Shown: positions 27,998 through 37,483, numbered from the stretch's first letter. The stretch is DNA of 64,000 nucleotides from Nitrosomonas sp. Nm34 (GCF_900113925.1 NZ_FORD01000001.1:62001-126000); one strand, 5' to 3'. Notes: a model not told the origin generated them from the sequence alone. Numbers and translations are program-made.

Positions 27998-29010
27998 GGT
28001 AGATTAGCCCTGATCTAATTGCTCATATAGAGAAGAAGCATAACTCCGGTAATCGTTCCTGCCCGGCGCGATAGGGACAATAAATGCCCCTTTTCATAAG
28101 GGCCGGACATATCAGCAGACGTTTTGGTTGTCAAACTGACTGATGCGGCGGGAAAATAGGTCTCCCTGCTACACGACGAAATGGCAAGATGCGCCGATCG
28201 CATACGCGCATTAACCATGCTGAGCGATTACACGACCGATGCTCACTGTTGATGAGTACGAGAGCTCAAGCGGAGCCGCGCTGGGCTTAAGCGGAATAGT
28301 CCCCACACTATTGTCCCTCCAGGGGCCATTGGGAAAGCGCGGGATGATTGCCTCCATGCCCGCCCCGCGACCACCCCGCAGCAGCCGACTATGCATGCAT
28401 GACGGGGCGGTTTGTGCCCCTCTCATTCAAACCGCAGGGAGTGGGCCTATTTGCATCCCACGGTACGATTCAGAGTCCGATTGTGGACACTTCCTTGAAT
28501 AACATAGCTTTATTTTGGCCAATACACTGCTTGTTACCTCCTGCACATCAACGCAAGGCATCTATCTTTCCGAGTGTATCTGATTTATGCTCGCTATAGA
28601 CAAACCAGTTAGAAATGATTCAAAGAGTATTCTCATTATTCCATCGAACACAAATGGACACAGGTCAAGACACTACGTAAATAACAAAGCCGAACCGTCG
28701 AGATGCTCTTCCAGTCCTGTACATTCTGAATCATACTTAACTTGTTAGGCGATAAAAAAGCTGAAGGAATAAAAAAGTATGCAAATGCATGATTGACCTT
28801 CTATTTGCTAGTCCTTAGCATCCATAACATAATGTGGAAGAACTCGTGAGCGCAAGGTATTCAATAAGAGAGTTTCTCTAGATACTTGTTTTGTGTGAAA
28901 GTGATTCTGAATAGTAAAAACTTGGACTAAATCTTATCTGACACAGATACTCAGTCATATCAGCAATTGTACAGTTTGGCCTGAGCTAGCACATATTAGG
29001 AGTAAAAATT
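27998..29010. other. Gene-poor region with repeat copy B
   Basis: About 1 kb without a gene that I can support. A 67-codon minus frame at 28015-28218 abuts repeat copy B and may be a decayed gene end; its sequence is unfamiliar. 28430-29010 is AT-rich, with no coding character, and should contain the promoter of the small gene at 29011. Confidence 0.45.
28263..28425. repeat. Diverged direct repeat, copy B
   Basis: Partner of copy A at 26825, same orientation, about 1.4 kb away. Both contain an internal hairpin of the form CCCTCCAGGG. Divergence of roughly 30 percent means the duplication is old or the two came in separately. Confidence 0.6.
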
Positions 29011-29313
29011 ATGTCAACCGATTTTACTAACTGGCAGATTTTTCAGAGTAATGAAGATGTACTGATCGTTCACTCTACATTAAATGGTGATCAGCTTACT
29101 GGAACCGTTGTTACTGATGATGAAGAACTTGTGGGGCAATTGAATGGATCAGTGACCGGAACCGGATTTGGATCCATCGCTGACTTTAAGATCTTCTGGG
29201 ATGATGGAAGTGTTGGTTCATACTTAGGTACGCTTGATCATGATATACGCCTAGTCGGCGTCACTTTTTCTGTTGACGATCCCGTCACCCAAGAAACATT
29301 TGTTAGCAGTTAA
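29011..29313 (+). CDS. Small beta-rich protein of unknown function
   Basis: One hundred residues, acidic, no signal peptide. AGGAG lies 9 bases before the ATG. The sequence alternates short strands and Gly turns: GDQLTGTVVTDD, LNGSVTGTGFGSIADFKIFWDDGSVGSYLGTLD, then IRLVGVTFSVDD. The repeated form G-x-x-x-G-x-x-F/I-W-x-D-G-S-x-G-x-Y-x-G resembles small beta-barrel proteins, but I cannot name a family. The good ribosome site and strand regularity argue for a real gene, which stands alone in AT-rich DNA. Confidence 0.6.
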   Translation: MSTDFTNWQIFQSNEDVLIVHSTLNGDQLTGTVVTDDEELVGQLNGSVTGTGFGSIADFKIFWDDGSVGSYLGTLDHDIRLVGVTFSVDDPVTQETFVSS

Positions 29314-29469
29314 TACTTAGCAGCCTTTGCTCCTATAAGTTTAACTGTATATTCAGCTTAACGTATATCTTTCATCAGAGAGTTATTATTTTCTAACTCT
29401 CTTCCGTGCTTGTCCGAACCAATTGAATTATTAGAGTTTCGCTATATCAGCCCCCCCCAAGCTCTTCCA

Positions 29470-29705
29470 ATCGTGATGTGATGATTCTTATGTCGAACTC
29501 ACGTTACTCTAGCAACTCTCCTTGGTCATTAATGACCAGGTGCAGCTTGAACCCATAATACTAAACCACACATACTAATCCACACTGGTCTTTCCCCGGA
29601 CAGCACTCTGCCATTATTTTATGCTACTAGATGCGATGGTTGTGGCACACACTGATCTTGATCGAATCAATGAAACTGATCCCACAACAGCGTCCAAAGC
29701 GACTG
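29470..29705 (-). pseudogene. IS982-family transposase remnant
   Basis: On the minus strand, two blocks in different frames spell typical IS982 transposase segments: CGISFIDSIKISVCHNHRI (about 29665-29610) and, after a frame break, YGFKLHLVINDQGELL (about 29560-29513). In intact members these lie in this order, and the DDE catalytic Asp residues are in FIDS and VIND. Both ends of the gene are missing and stops occur between the blocks, so this is a dead fragment. Confidence 0.7.
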
Positions 29706-29711
29706 GTCATT

Positions 29712-29808
29712 TCATTTCCAAATCAAAACTAACTCTGCCGGCTTCACATTGTCGTATTATTGATACTGTCTACGGCTCGCCTTCGCGTCATTTTTAATTT
29801 AGAAATGG
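29712..29808 (-). mobile_element. MITE-like element, copy 1
   Basis: A 97-bp element that aligns without gaps to the reverse complement of 55997-56093 (about 84 of 97 bases identical by eye). Its ends are near-inverted repeats, CATTTCCAAATCAAAA and TTTTTAATTTAGAAATG. It has no coding capacity. It sits directly beside the IS982 remnant, but a transposase matching its ends is not present in the window. Confidence 0.75.
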
Positions 29809-30069
29809 AACTACTTCAGTTTAAAAAATATGTATGCTTTTTTGTGTCCACGATGCGGAAACCAGAGTTATTTTGTAAGGGTTTTATCATAATATTTGTG
29901 GAACAAAGTTGATTATAATGAAATCTAAATTGATATGTATCCATAAAAATGGAACGTGATAGAAGGCAATTTGTAGTGAAAGATTTCATCCCAGAACATA
30001 ATATATTTCTCCGTTTTGGGGATTTAATTTTAGTTAGACTTCACCCAAACTATATCTCAAGGATGAACA

Positions 30070-30654
30070 GTGAATAATGGCTCTTTTTCAGGTGACCCTC
30101 GTACTCTTTGGCTGACGGAAAGCAGCGATGACCGTCAGATGCAAGTACTCGAGCTTTTCACATACACTGATCCGGATGGCAAGGTGTGGGATGCACCTGA
30201 GGGTGTGATTATTAATGGTGCTTCTATCCCTCGGCCGCTGTGGGTCCTAGTCGGGTCGCCTTATACCGGTGATTACCGACGTGCTTCTATTGTTCATGAT
30301 GTGGCGTGCGACAGAGCAAAATCAGACAGGAAGTTACGTCGGGCTGCCGACCGAATGTTCTACCACGCTTGCCGAGCCGGAGGCTGCTCAGTCGCGCAAT
30401 CGATTATTTTCTACCTCGGTGTGCGCATCGGAGCGATCTGGCCACTTGTGCCACAGTGGCGCCCAGCTATGCACTTGGCTGATTCCGGTGCTCGACTTAG
30501 TAAGTCAGCAGCTGAAGAGCGCATGGAGGCAGATTTTCGCCTAGCTGGCGAAATGATTTTCTCGCAGGGAGAAGTTGATAACGCGGATGAGATCGAGCGC
30601 AGGACAGATGATGCTTTAAGCAAGTTGACATCTATGGAAGTACAAAAGTTTTAG
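30070..30654 (+). CDS. DUF1353 family protein
   Basis: This 194-residue protein starts at GTG (30070) with AAGGA 8 bases upstream. The DUF1353 core is clear: VWDAPEGVIINGASIPRPLWVLVGSPYTGDYRRASIVHDVACD, then a helix with RRAADRMFYHACRAGGC. Members are common in phages and near phage genes, with unknown function; conserved Asp and His in VHD suggest a metal or hydrolytic site. The Glu/Asp-rich C-terminal 50 residues are less conserved. No other phage gene is nearby, so this may be a stranded phage-derived gene. Confidence 0.8.
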   Translation: MNNGSFSGDPRTLWLTESSDDRQMQVLELFTYTDPDGKVWDAPEGVIINGASIPRPLWVLVGSPYTGDYRRASIVHDVACDRAKSDRKLRRAADRMFYHACRAGGCSVAQSIIFYLGVRIGAIWPLVPQWRPAMHLADSGARLSKSAAEERMEADFRLAGEMIFSQGEVDNADEIERRTDDALSKLTSMEVQKF

Positions 30655-30917
30655 CCTCTATTTCCACCAAATCTAACGAACGGTGCAGCAGACGGGCAAT
30701 CTACACAGTTGTACTGGCTTCGTTCACACTCACTTTTATTTGGCTCGCACACAGCTAAATAAAACTGTTAGAAGGAATTCATTTTAAACGCTTTTCCCGG
30801 TCAACTATTGGTAGCTGTTGGGCAGTCATTGCCGTGCTTATAGCAGGAGTATTTTCTACCTCAATCAGGTCAACGCCAAGAAAACCAGATTTCAATTGAT
30901 TCTGTATTACATCATAA

Positions 30918-31415
30918 TTACTTGCAGGTGCCACTGCATGAGATGATACGTTCCGCGCAGGTGATATCGTCGAAACGTGTAGCATCGCGGAATTCTAAGT
31001 TTCCGCCAGAGAGCATTCCGGAAGCGTTGTTGCAGAGTTGTATGCTGGCCACGGGTACTGGTTCCCGGAACCACTGCACGTCGATGCAGCCAGGATTACC
31101 GTGACCTACCCGAAGCAGCAAGGTGTAGGTTCCACACATGAGACCATGATGCTGCACAGTTCCTTCCGCATTCCACGAGCCATCGCGTCGGGCCCATGCC
31201 TTGAAATCCCCGAAATCAAACTCGAGTTTTACCGGTTGGCCATCGGTGTTCCATTCGGCAGCTTGCCGTGCAATCGTAGTGCGACCAGCACCTGCCATAC
31301 CATAATCACTGGCCATGGTTGAAAAACTGGATACCGTGAGAGCAACAAGGCTTGGTATTATCACACCCTCACGAATAAAATTGCTCTTGTTGTGTAACGA
31401 TCGATAAAGAATCAT
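30918..31415 (-). CDS. Secreted protein of unknown function
   Basis: The frame is open from 31454; I prefer the ATG at 31415 (GGAA 8 bases upstream), giving 165 residues. A hydrophobic segment, EGVIIPSLVALTVSSFSTMA, acts as a signal peptide. The mature part has six cysteines (MCGTYT, PGCID, LCNN, TCAE, SCSG, TCK), all suited to disulfides, and ends only two residues after the last. Immediately after the stop another frame encodes a plausible tail (VAPASNYDVIQNQLKSG, to about 30779), so a late frameshift cannot be excluded. I do not recognise a family. The 263 bp to the DUF1353 gene hold nothing else. Confidence 0.6.
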   Translation of the reverse strand: MILYRSLHNKSNFIREGVIIPSLVALTVSSFSTMASDYGMAGAGRTTIARQAAEWNTDGQPVKLEFDFGDFKAWARRDGSWNAEGTVQHHGLMCGTYTLLLRVGHGNPGCIDVQWFREPVPVASIQLCNNASGMLSGGNLEFRDATRFDDITCAERIISCSGTCK

Positions 31416-31590
31416 AGACAATTTCCGTGTATCAGAAAATAAAACGCACTTCATCTTTTTTATTGAAGAACAAACCCAGCAAGAAAGATAAATTATCCCT
31501 TAACTGGGTTGGTCGAGTCTATTAAACTATGTTAAGTTGTAAAAAAAGTTCAATTAGTCATTTAACCACGGGATCACGAGGTGACTCGCC

Positions 31591-32289
31591 ATGAATAAAT
31601 TATCACTAATTGGTATGTTTGTGACATTATTCATCAACTCAATACTTGCTCATCAATCCCTTGCTATAGCGGAAGAGTTTCCCTCGGTGCTTACAGCAAC
31701 TTGCCATGTGAATAAGTACCAAATGAAGCCAGAAGATACCGAATGGATCGTTGATCAAGGTACTTATTTTTATGAAGTTAAAATCGACCTTGCTCGCCAC
31801 GATCGCCGCCAGGCATTTGGATCAATCATTCCCTCATGGGTAGGAACCAAGATTATTGATCTTAAAGATAGTTATGCTCTTGGTGTAACGATAAGCTTCA
31901 TGAAGAATGGGATTATAGGAGATTTTGAGCAACCTGATCCAGCCATCGCCTTAGATACCAAGTTATTCTATGGGCTAGAAGCCAAGCATGTGCTATCAAG
32001 CACCACTGCAAGTGGTTCTGTTCTCGATGCAGATATGTCATATGTCGAAGTCTCAGCCACGGTTAACGATGCCGAATTAGAAACTTTGCTCACAAACGCT
32101 AAAATAACCATACCTTCTTTACTTGATTATGGCAGTGGCTTTCGATATTGGGCTGCTATCAGGGATCATTTCGGCGATGCTCTAAATGTCACCTTATTTG
32201 AAGATTTACTTAAGCCTCTTGGTAGACATTCAAATCTGATAGTTCCCTCGGTGACTGTGGTGTGTAATGTTAAAAGGCCCGGTATGTAG
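31591..32289 (+). CDS. Secreted protein of unknown function
   Basis: This 232-residue protein has GAGGTGA 9 bases before its ATG and a signal peptide ending at about SLAIA. The mature protein is mixed beta/alpha with Cys in TATCHVNKY near the start and VVCNVKRPGM at the end; these two could be bridged. No motif that I recognise. It is divergent from the secreted Cys-rich protein at 30918, so the two may share a control region of about 175 bp. Confidence 0.65.
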   Translation: MNKLSLIGMFVTLFINSILAHQSLAIAEEFPSVLTATCHVNKYQMKPEDTEWIVDQGTYFYEVKIDLARHDRRQAFGSIIPSWVGTKIIDLKDSYALGVTISFMKNGIIGDFEQPDPAIALDTKLFYGLEAKHVLSSTTASGSVLDADMSYVEVSATVNDAELETLLTNAKITIPSLLDYGSGFRYWAAIRDHFGDALNVTLFEDLLKPLGRHSNLIVPSVTVVCNVKRPGM

Positions 32290-32468
32290 TTGGTTCTGAC
32301 AATACGGACGTTCGCTATTACGGAATAAATGATTTCAGCTTGATCACACCGGCAGAACGAGAGAAAACAATTTATTGATTGCAGAGTAAATCTTCCTTTG
32401 AGCCAGGCAAAGTCAGCAATGTTAGTGGCTTTCCTCCATCTTGTTGTAAATTAATATTTTTGATGCGA

Positions 32469-33926
32469 TTAAAGCCCTTTACGAAGATTAGCTGGGGGAA
32501 TTTGCATCGATTCGCGGTATTTTGCAACCGTACGACGTGCAACAATAATTCCCTGCTCAGCCAGAATCTCGGAAATCCGATTATCAGTAAGCGGCTTTTT
32601 CTGATCCTCTCCTTGTATCAATTGTTTGATTAAGGTACGAATTGCAATAGCAGAGCAGGCTCCGCCACCATGGGTTGCGACATGGCTTCCAAAAAAATAC
32701 TTGAGCTCAAATATGCCTTGGGGTGTATGCATAAACTTTTGCGTGGTAACACGTGAGACGGTAGATTCATGCAAATTCAGAGCTTCTGCAATTTCCCTCA
32801 TGACAAGCGGACGCATTGCAACTGCCCCATGCTCGAAGAAAGCCTGCTGGTGCTCTACTATAATTGTGGATACTCGAAAAATAGTTTCAGAACGTTGCTG
32901 GATATTCTTAAGCATCCATTTGGCTTCATTAAGCTGACTCATTAACATTTGAGTCGAATCATTTCGATCACGCTTTAATATACCAGCATAAAGTTGATTA
33001 ATACTAAGGCGAGGAATTGATTCAGGATTAAGTTTTGCTACCCATGCCCCATTAAGCTTAGTCACCATTACGTCAGGTATGACATAACGCGAGGCAGCTG
33101 AATTGAACGTACTACCCGGTTTGGGATTCAATTGAGTAATAAGTTGCTGCACGGAACGCAGGCATTCATCATCACAATGCAACAACTTCTTAATCTGTTT
33201 AAAATCTTTTGAAGCAAGTATCTCTAGATCGTGCTCCACAAGCAAAATCGCCTCCTGACGACAAGGCGTGTCTTCAGGCAGTGCTTGTAGCTGCAAGAGT
33301 AGACACTCTTGCAAATTACGTGCACCTAAACCGGGTGGATCCAATTGTTGCAAATATTTAAGCGCTGTCTGCAAGTCAGCCAGATGAATACCCAACTCTG
33401 CTGGCAGCATGTCAAATAATTCTTGCAGGTCCTGCGCAAGGTAACCATCATCATCCAGACTTTCGATTAATATCCTCACGATTTGACAGTCGCGTTCGCT
33501 GATCTGGCTCAAGCTGATTTGCATAATGAGATGTTCACGCAAAGTGGGAGGATTGATCATCTGTTGGGTAAAATCCCATTCATCCTCCTCACTTTCTCGA
33601 TGACTGGAAAAGATTTCATAATCACCAAGCCTGTAAGTCTCTTCACTGGAAGGTAAGCTCAATTCATCATCCTTCTCTTGATGTTGTGCGTCATTCAACT
33701 CAATGGGCGAAGTCCTATCCAAGGGTAATGAGAGCGAGAAATCCTCTGCATGCATCTGATCATAATCCGTCTTATCGCTTAATTCCAGCAGAGGATTATT
33801 CTGCAGCATACGTTCTATTTCCTGATTTAACTCAATGGTAGAAAGCTGCAGCAATTTTATGGACTGTTGCAACTGTGGCGTAAGCTTAAGACTGGTAGTT
33901 AATTTAAGATGAAGAGTAGGTTTCAT
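32469..33926 (-). CDS. rpoN: RNA polymerase sigma-54 factor
   Basis: This 485-residue protein contains the activator-interacting region at the N-terminus (LTPQLQQSIKLLQLSTIEL), an acidic linker (residues 55-110), the core-binding domain, the helix-turn-helix and the RpoN box ARRTVAKYRE close to the C-terminus. It directs transcription from -24/-12 promoters with enhancer-binding proteins. It follows lptB by 54 bp in a widely conserved lptC-lptA-lptB-rpoN array. The usual next genes (ribosome hibernation factor, PTS-Ntr EIIA) are absent; the accessory region starts immediately after. Confidence 0.97.
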   Translation of the reverse strand: MKPTLHLKLTTSLKLTPQLQQSIKLLQLSTIELNQEIERMLQNNPLLELSDKTDYDQMHAEDFSLSLPLDRTSPIELNDAQHQEKDDELSLPSSEETYRLGDYEIFSSHRESEEDEWDFTQQMINPPTLREHLIMQISLSQISERDCQIVRILIESLDDDGYLAQDLQELFDMLPAELGIHLADLQTALKYLQQLDPPGLGARNLQECLLLQLQALPEDTPCRQEAILLVEHDLEILASKDFKQIKKLLHCDDECLRSVQQLITQLNPKPGSTFNSAASRYVIPDVMVTKLNGAWVAKLNPESIPRLSINQLYAGILKRDRNDSTQMLMSQLNEAKWMLKNIQQRSETIFRVSTIIVEHQQAFFEHGAVAMRPLVMREIAEALNLHESTVSRVTTQKFMHTPQGIFELKYFFGSHVATHGGGACSAIAIRTLIKQLIQGEDQKKPLTDNRISEILAEQGIIVARRTVAKYRESMQIPPANLRKGL

Positions 33927-33980
33927 AGTTCTGAGAAAGCAGCGATCTCCTATCTCGCTTCATGAATCGAATATTCATCA

Positions 33981-34703
33981 TTAAAGCCGGAAATGCTCTC
34001 CTAGATAAACTTCCCTTACCCGCTCATTATCTATAATTTCGCTAGGTTTACCGCTGGCAAGCACGGTCCCTTCACTGATAATATAGGCGCGATCACAAAT
34101 CCCTAATGTTTCTCTCACATTATGATCAGTAATCAGCACGCCAATACCACGTTCTTTGAGAAAACCAATCACTTTCTGGATATCCATGACTGCGATGGGA
34201 TCTACACCTGCAAAGGGTTCATCCAAAAGAATAAAACTTGGTTTTGTAGCCAAAGCACGCGCAATCTCTACACGCCGCCTCTCACCACCCGATAGGCTAA
34301 TACCCAGATTCTCTCGCAGATGAGTAATATGCAAATCTTGCAATAAATGATCCAGCCGTTGCTGAATCTCATCAGTATTAAAATTCTGCAGCTCCAGTAC
34401 AGCCAGGATATTATCTTCAACCGAGAGACGCCGAAAAATGGAAGCTTCCTGAGGCAAATAACTCAAACCCAGGCGCGCACGTTGATGAATCGGCATATTG
34501 CTCAAGTCACGGTCGTTCAAATGAATTTCACCATCGCCTAATGGTATCAGCCCCACTATCATATAAAAACAAGTGGTTTTGCCCGCTCCATTGGGGCCAA
34601 GCAAACCAACCACTTCGCCACTACTGATAGAAAAGGACACATCCCGCACTACTGTACGAGATTTATAGCTTTTCATCAAATGGTCGGCTTTAAGTACGCT
34701 CAT
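33981..34703 (-). CDS. lptB: Lipopolysaccharide export ABC transporter ATP-binding protein
   Basis: This 240-residue ATPase powers LPS extraction from the inner membrane with LptFG. Walker A is GPNGAGKTT, signature [15 protein letters not shown], Walker [14 protein letters not shown], and the switch His is in LITDHNV. All are intact. It lies 36 bp after lptA and before rpoN. Length is typical. Confidence 0.97.
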   Translation of the reverse strand: MSVLKADHLMKSYKSRTVVRDVSFSISSGEVVGLLGPNGAGKTTCFYMIVGLIPLGDGEIHLNDRDLSNMPIHQRARLGLSYLPQEASIFRRLSVEDNILAVLELQNFNTDEIQQRLDHLLQDLHITHLRENLGISLSGGERRRVEIARALATKPSFILLDEPFAGVDPIAVMDIQKVIGFLKERGIGVLITDHNVRETLGICDRAYIISEGTVLASGKPSEIIDNERVREVYLGEHFRL

Positions 34704-34739
34704 GATATTTTCTGCATGATCTATGGCGGTAGCACAAAA

Positions 34740-35294
34740 CTATTCTCCAGCATCTGTTGTTTTGGGGGATTTTGTTTTAGGCTGAATAATCACCCGCACC
34801 CTGCTGTCTGATTTTTCCTGAGCTTTTTTCTCTTTGCGGCTGATCACCTCGAAGAAATCCCGCATAATATCATAAGAAATATAGTCGCCACGCACTTCAT
34901 CCTCTCCTCGCTTTAACCGCGCCTTGCCAAATAACTCGATTTTATCGGCCTTTTCATCATATTCTACGCGTTGACTCCAACCCTCAATATACTCGTCAAC
35001 ACTATCACGTTTCTCCCGGTAACTGACAAGATCTCCGTAAGCGGTCGCATAGTGGAAGCCTTTGAGATCTTCTTTTATGATCACCTTATCTGCCCGAAGG
35101 ATACGCGTGCCCTGCGTATAAATAACGTTACCGATGAAGGTGCTTATGCGAAAATTATCCTTACGTTTATAGTCATCGACTGTAGCACTATCTGATTCTA
35201 TCTGAATCGGTTTATTACGATCAGTGCGTTCTGCCAGAACGTGCTCCGAGCACAGTGTACTAATAATCAACAAGACGAAAAAAAATACATTCAT
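34740..35294 (-). CDS. lptA: Lipopolysaccharide transport periplasmic protein
   Basis: This 184-residue protein has a signal peptide (to about HVLA) and an OstA-type beta-jellyroll: PIQIESDSATVDDYKRKDNFRISTFIGNVIYTQG with repeated strands to residue 150. It bridges inner and outer membranes for LPS. The 3' end is Lys/Thr-rich. It overlaps lptC by 4 bp, indicating translational coupling. Confidence 0.94.
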   Translation of the reverse strand: MNVFFFVLLIISTLCSEHVLAERTDRNKPIQIESDSATVDDYKRKDNFRISTFIGNVIYTQGTRILRADKVIIKEDLKGFHYATAYGDLVSYREKRDSVDEYIEGWSQRVEYDEKADKIELFGKARLKRGEDEVRGDYISYDIMRDFFEVISRKEKKAQEKSDSRVRVIIQPKTKSPKTTDAGE

Positions 35295-35914
35295 TTTTTA
35301 GGATGGTTTGGTTGGGTCAGCGGCTTCTTATTCGAAGACCGATCAGTACTTTGCTGCCTCTTGTTCACTTGCACTTTTACCCTTGATTTCAGATCAATCT
35401 TTTCTGTTCGATCATTTAACTCCATCCCTACCGCATTTACAGTCATATCCATCTTTACCAGCGTTACAGGCTGATCTGTTTTTGCAATGTCAGCATCAGG
35501 GATCAGATGCAGAAATTCAGTACGTATTGTCACCCTATCTAACTCTTTTTCTCTAATGATGAATACGTTTTCCTTGAGATAGATATTATCCTTACCATCA
35601 TCAAACTCAGCATAATCCGCACTAATACGTACCAACGGCTTATCCGGTTGCAAACGGGTAAAATCAACCTGTTCATAATAAGACATATCTCCTGCCGGAT
35701 AATGGGTCATCACATCTGCAGAAAAAAGAAGCTGGCGTGCTTTATCATAAGCGACTTGGACGCCCGCAAGATTTTCAATAATATAGTCAGGTTGATGATT
35801 TGAATCGTAATCTTCACGGCTTCTTGGATATTGAATCGCTTGATCCAGCCATAATGTCAACAATGCAAGTATCGTCAAAAGAGCTATTGGACCTGGGAGT
35901 AGACGATGGATCAT
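35291..35914 (-). CDS. lptC: Lipopolysaccharide export system protein
   Basis: This 207-residue protein has one N-terminal membrane helix (LLPGPIALLTILALLTLWL) and a periplasmic beta-jellyroll, as expected for LptC, which passes LPS from LptBFG to LptA. The C-terminal 35 residues are basic and low-complexity (Lys, Gln, Ser, Pro), an extension beyond the usual fold. It is the first gene of the lptC-A-B-rpoN run; kdsC/kdsD, often found upstream in other genomes, are not here. Confidence 0.92.
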   Translation of the reverse strand: MIHRLLPGPIALLTILALLTLWLDQAIQYPRSREDYDSNHQPDYIIENLAGVQVAYDKARQLLFSADVMTHYPAGDMSYYEQVDFTRLQPDKPLVRISADYAEFDDGKDNIYLKENVFIIREKELDRVTIRTEFLHLIPDADIAKTDQPVTLVKMDMTVNAVGMELNDRTEKIDLKSRVKVQVNKRQQSTDRSSNKKPLTQPNHPKK

Positions 35915-36315
35915 CTCACGATATCACTTTTTTACCTAACAATCTCCTTTGCCTATCTTTACTTATTACTGTAGCAATAATGAACAGGATAGCGAGAAAA
36001 TTGTCTGAAAATAATAATTTATATTCGTTAGTTACAAGAAGCTTAACCGTTTTATGCACAAGACTTTTAGTTTTATCCAGCAAAGGAGTTATCCAGGCGC
36101 TTAAAATTAATTTGACTGGATAATTATATCAAAGTCACACTCTAATCAACGAAACAGTCAAAAATGCTGTTTTTCATTGTGGATGAGTGTTCTTTCAATA
36201 GAAAAAAGCATCCAGCATACGATTTGAGAATTTTATGCTTTATGCCCTTTAAACTTGAATCCCTGCCACAATATGATTATGTTAATACATTTCCTCATCA
36301 AATTTTGAAATAACC
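35915..36315. other. Divergent promoter region between lptC and nadA
   Basis: About 400 bp, AT-rich, with many stops. It must drive both the lptC-rpoN operon and nadA. I see no operator-like repeat and no clear consensus promoter. Confidence 0.4.
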
Positions 36316-37416
36316 ATGCACGCTAACGCTATCGATTTTGAAAACTTCGAACTGTTACAGGATGAAACCTGTGCACAACGTATTATTGCTGCCAAAGAAA
36401 AATTAGGGGAACGTGCTGTTATCCTGGCGCATCACTATCAACGAGCAGATGTTTATCGGCATGCCGATCTGACGGGAGATTCCCTAAAACTGTCATATCT
36501 TGCGGCAAAAACGGATGCTGATTATCTGGTTTTTTGTGGCGTGCATTTTATGGCAGAAGTTGCGGACATCCTGTCAAGCCCGGAGCAGATTGCTATTCTG
36601 CCTGATCTCGCAGCAGGTTGTTCCATGGCTGATATGGCTAGTCTCTCCAAAGTAGAAAGAGCCTGGCGTGAATTAGCTGAAATACTTGATCCCGATGAAG
36701 TCATTACACCGGTAACCTACATCAATTCGAGTGCTGATTTAAAAGCTTTTTGTGGAGAGCATGGCGGCATTGTCTGTACCTCCAGTAATGCCACTAAAAT
36801 TCTGCAATGGTCATTTGCCCAGCGGGAAAAAGTATTATTTTTTCCTGATCAGCATCTAGGGCGCTGGAGTGGTTACAAATTGGACCTCCCTCTCGAACAA
36901 ATGCCCGTTTGGGATTTTGATGAGCCCATGGGTGGATTGACCGAAGAGCAAATCAAAAAAGCCAAAATCTTGTTATGGAAAGGGCATTGCTCAGTCCATC
37001 AGATGTTCCAGCCACAACATATCCTGCGATTTCGCAATCAACACCCGGGAGGTTTAGTCATTTCGCACCCAGAATGCAGTTTTGAAGTTTGCAAAGCTTC
37101 AGATTATGTCGGTTCCACTGAATTCATTATCAATACCATTCGTGAAGCCAAAGCAGGAACCCGCTGGTTGGTGGGTACCGAATTGAACCTGGTTGGACGG
37201 ATTGCTGAAGAATTCAAATCTCAGGATAAAATTATTCAGTTCATGTCACCCATGGTGTGCATGTGTTCAACCATGGCACGAATTGATCCTCAGCATCTGG
37301 CATGGTCACTGGAAAATCTGGTAGCAGGTAATGTAGTCAACCAAATCAAGGTACCGGCTCATGAAGCAAAACTTGCCAGATTGACACTGGAAAGGATGCT
37401 CGCTGTTTCAAAGTAG
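36316..37416 (+). CDS. nadA: Quinolinate synthase A
   Basis: This 366-residue [4Fe-4S] enzyme condenses iminoaspartate and dihydroxyacetone phosphate to quinolinate in NAD synthesis. Signatures are VILAHHYQRADV, the cluster cysteines in AAGCSMADMA, HPECSFEVC and MVCMCSTMARI, and the substrate segment YINSSADLKAFCGEHGGIVCTSSNA. Length is typical of the longer form. No nadB or nadC lies in the window. Confidence 0.97.
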   Translation: MHANAIDFENFELLQDETCAQRIIAAKEKLGERAVILAHHYQRADVYRHADLTGDSLKLSYLAAKTDADYLVFCGVHFMAEVADILSSPEQIAILPDLAAGCSMADMASLSKVERAWRELAEILDPDEVITPVTYINSSADLKAFCGEHGGIVCTSSNATKILQWSFAQREKVLFFPDQHLGRWSGYKLDLPLEQMPVWDFDEPMGGLTEEQIKKAKILLWKGHCSVHQMFQPQHILRFRNQHPGGLVISHPECSFEVCKASDYVGSTEFIINTIREAKAGTRWLVGTELNLVGRIAEEFKSQDKIIQFMSPMVCMCSTMARIDPQHLAWSLENLVAGNVVNQIKVPAHEAKLARLTLERMLAVSK

Positions 37417-37483
37417 TAAGATACGATATTTTGAATGCGCCAGAGTTCTAAACTTTGTGATTAGCCATTTCTTATAGTTGCCT

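Larger units (their letters stand above)
29314..30069. other. Region with transposase remnant and MITE copy
   Basis: No intact gene. 29470-29705 holds remains of an IS982-type transposase, 29712-29808 a MITE-like element. 29810-30060 is AT-rich with nothing recognised apart from the ribosome site AAGGA before the GTG at 30070. Confidence 0.55.

Noticed and set aside
28211-28426. A 71-codon minus-strand gene
   Set aside because: It coincides with repeat copy B; peptide similarity to copy A is noted, but there is no evidence that it is expressed.
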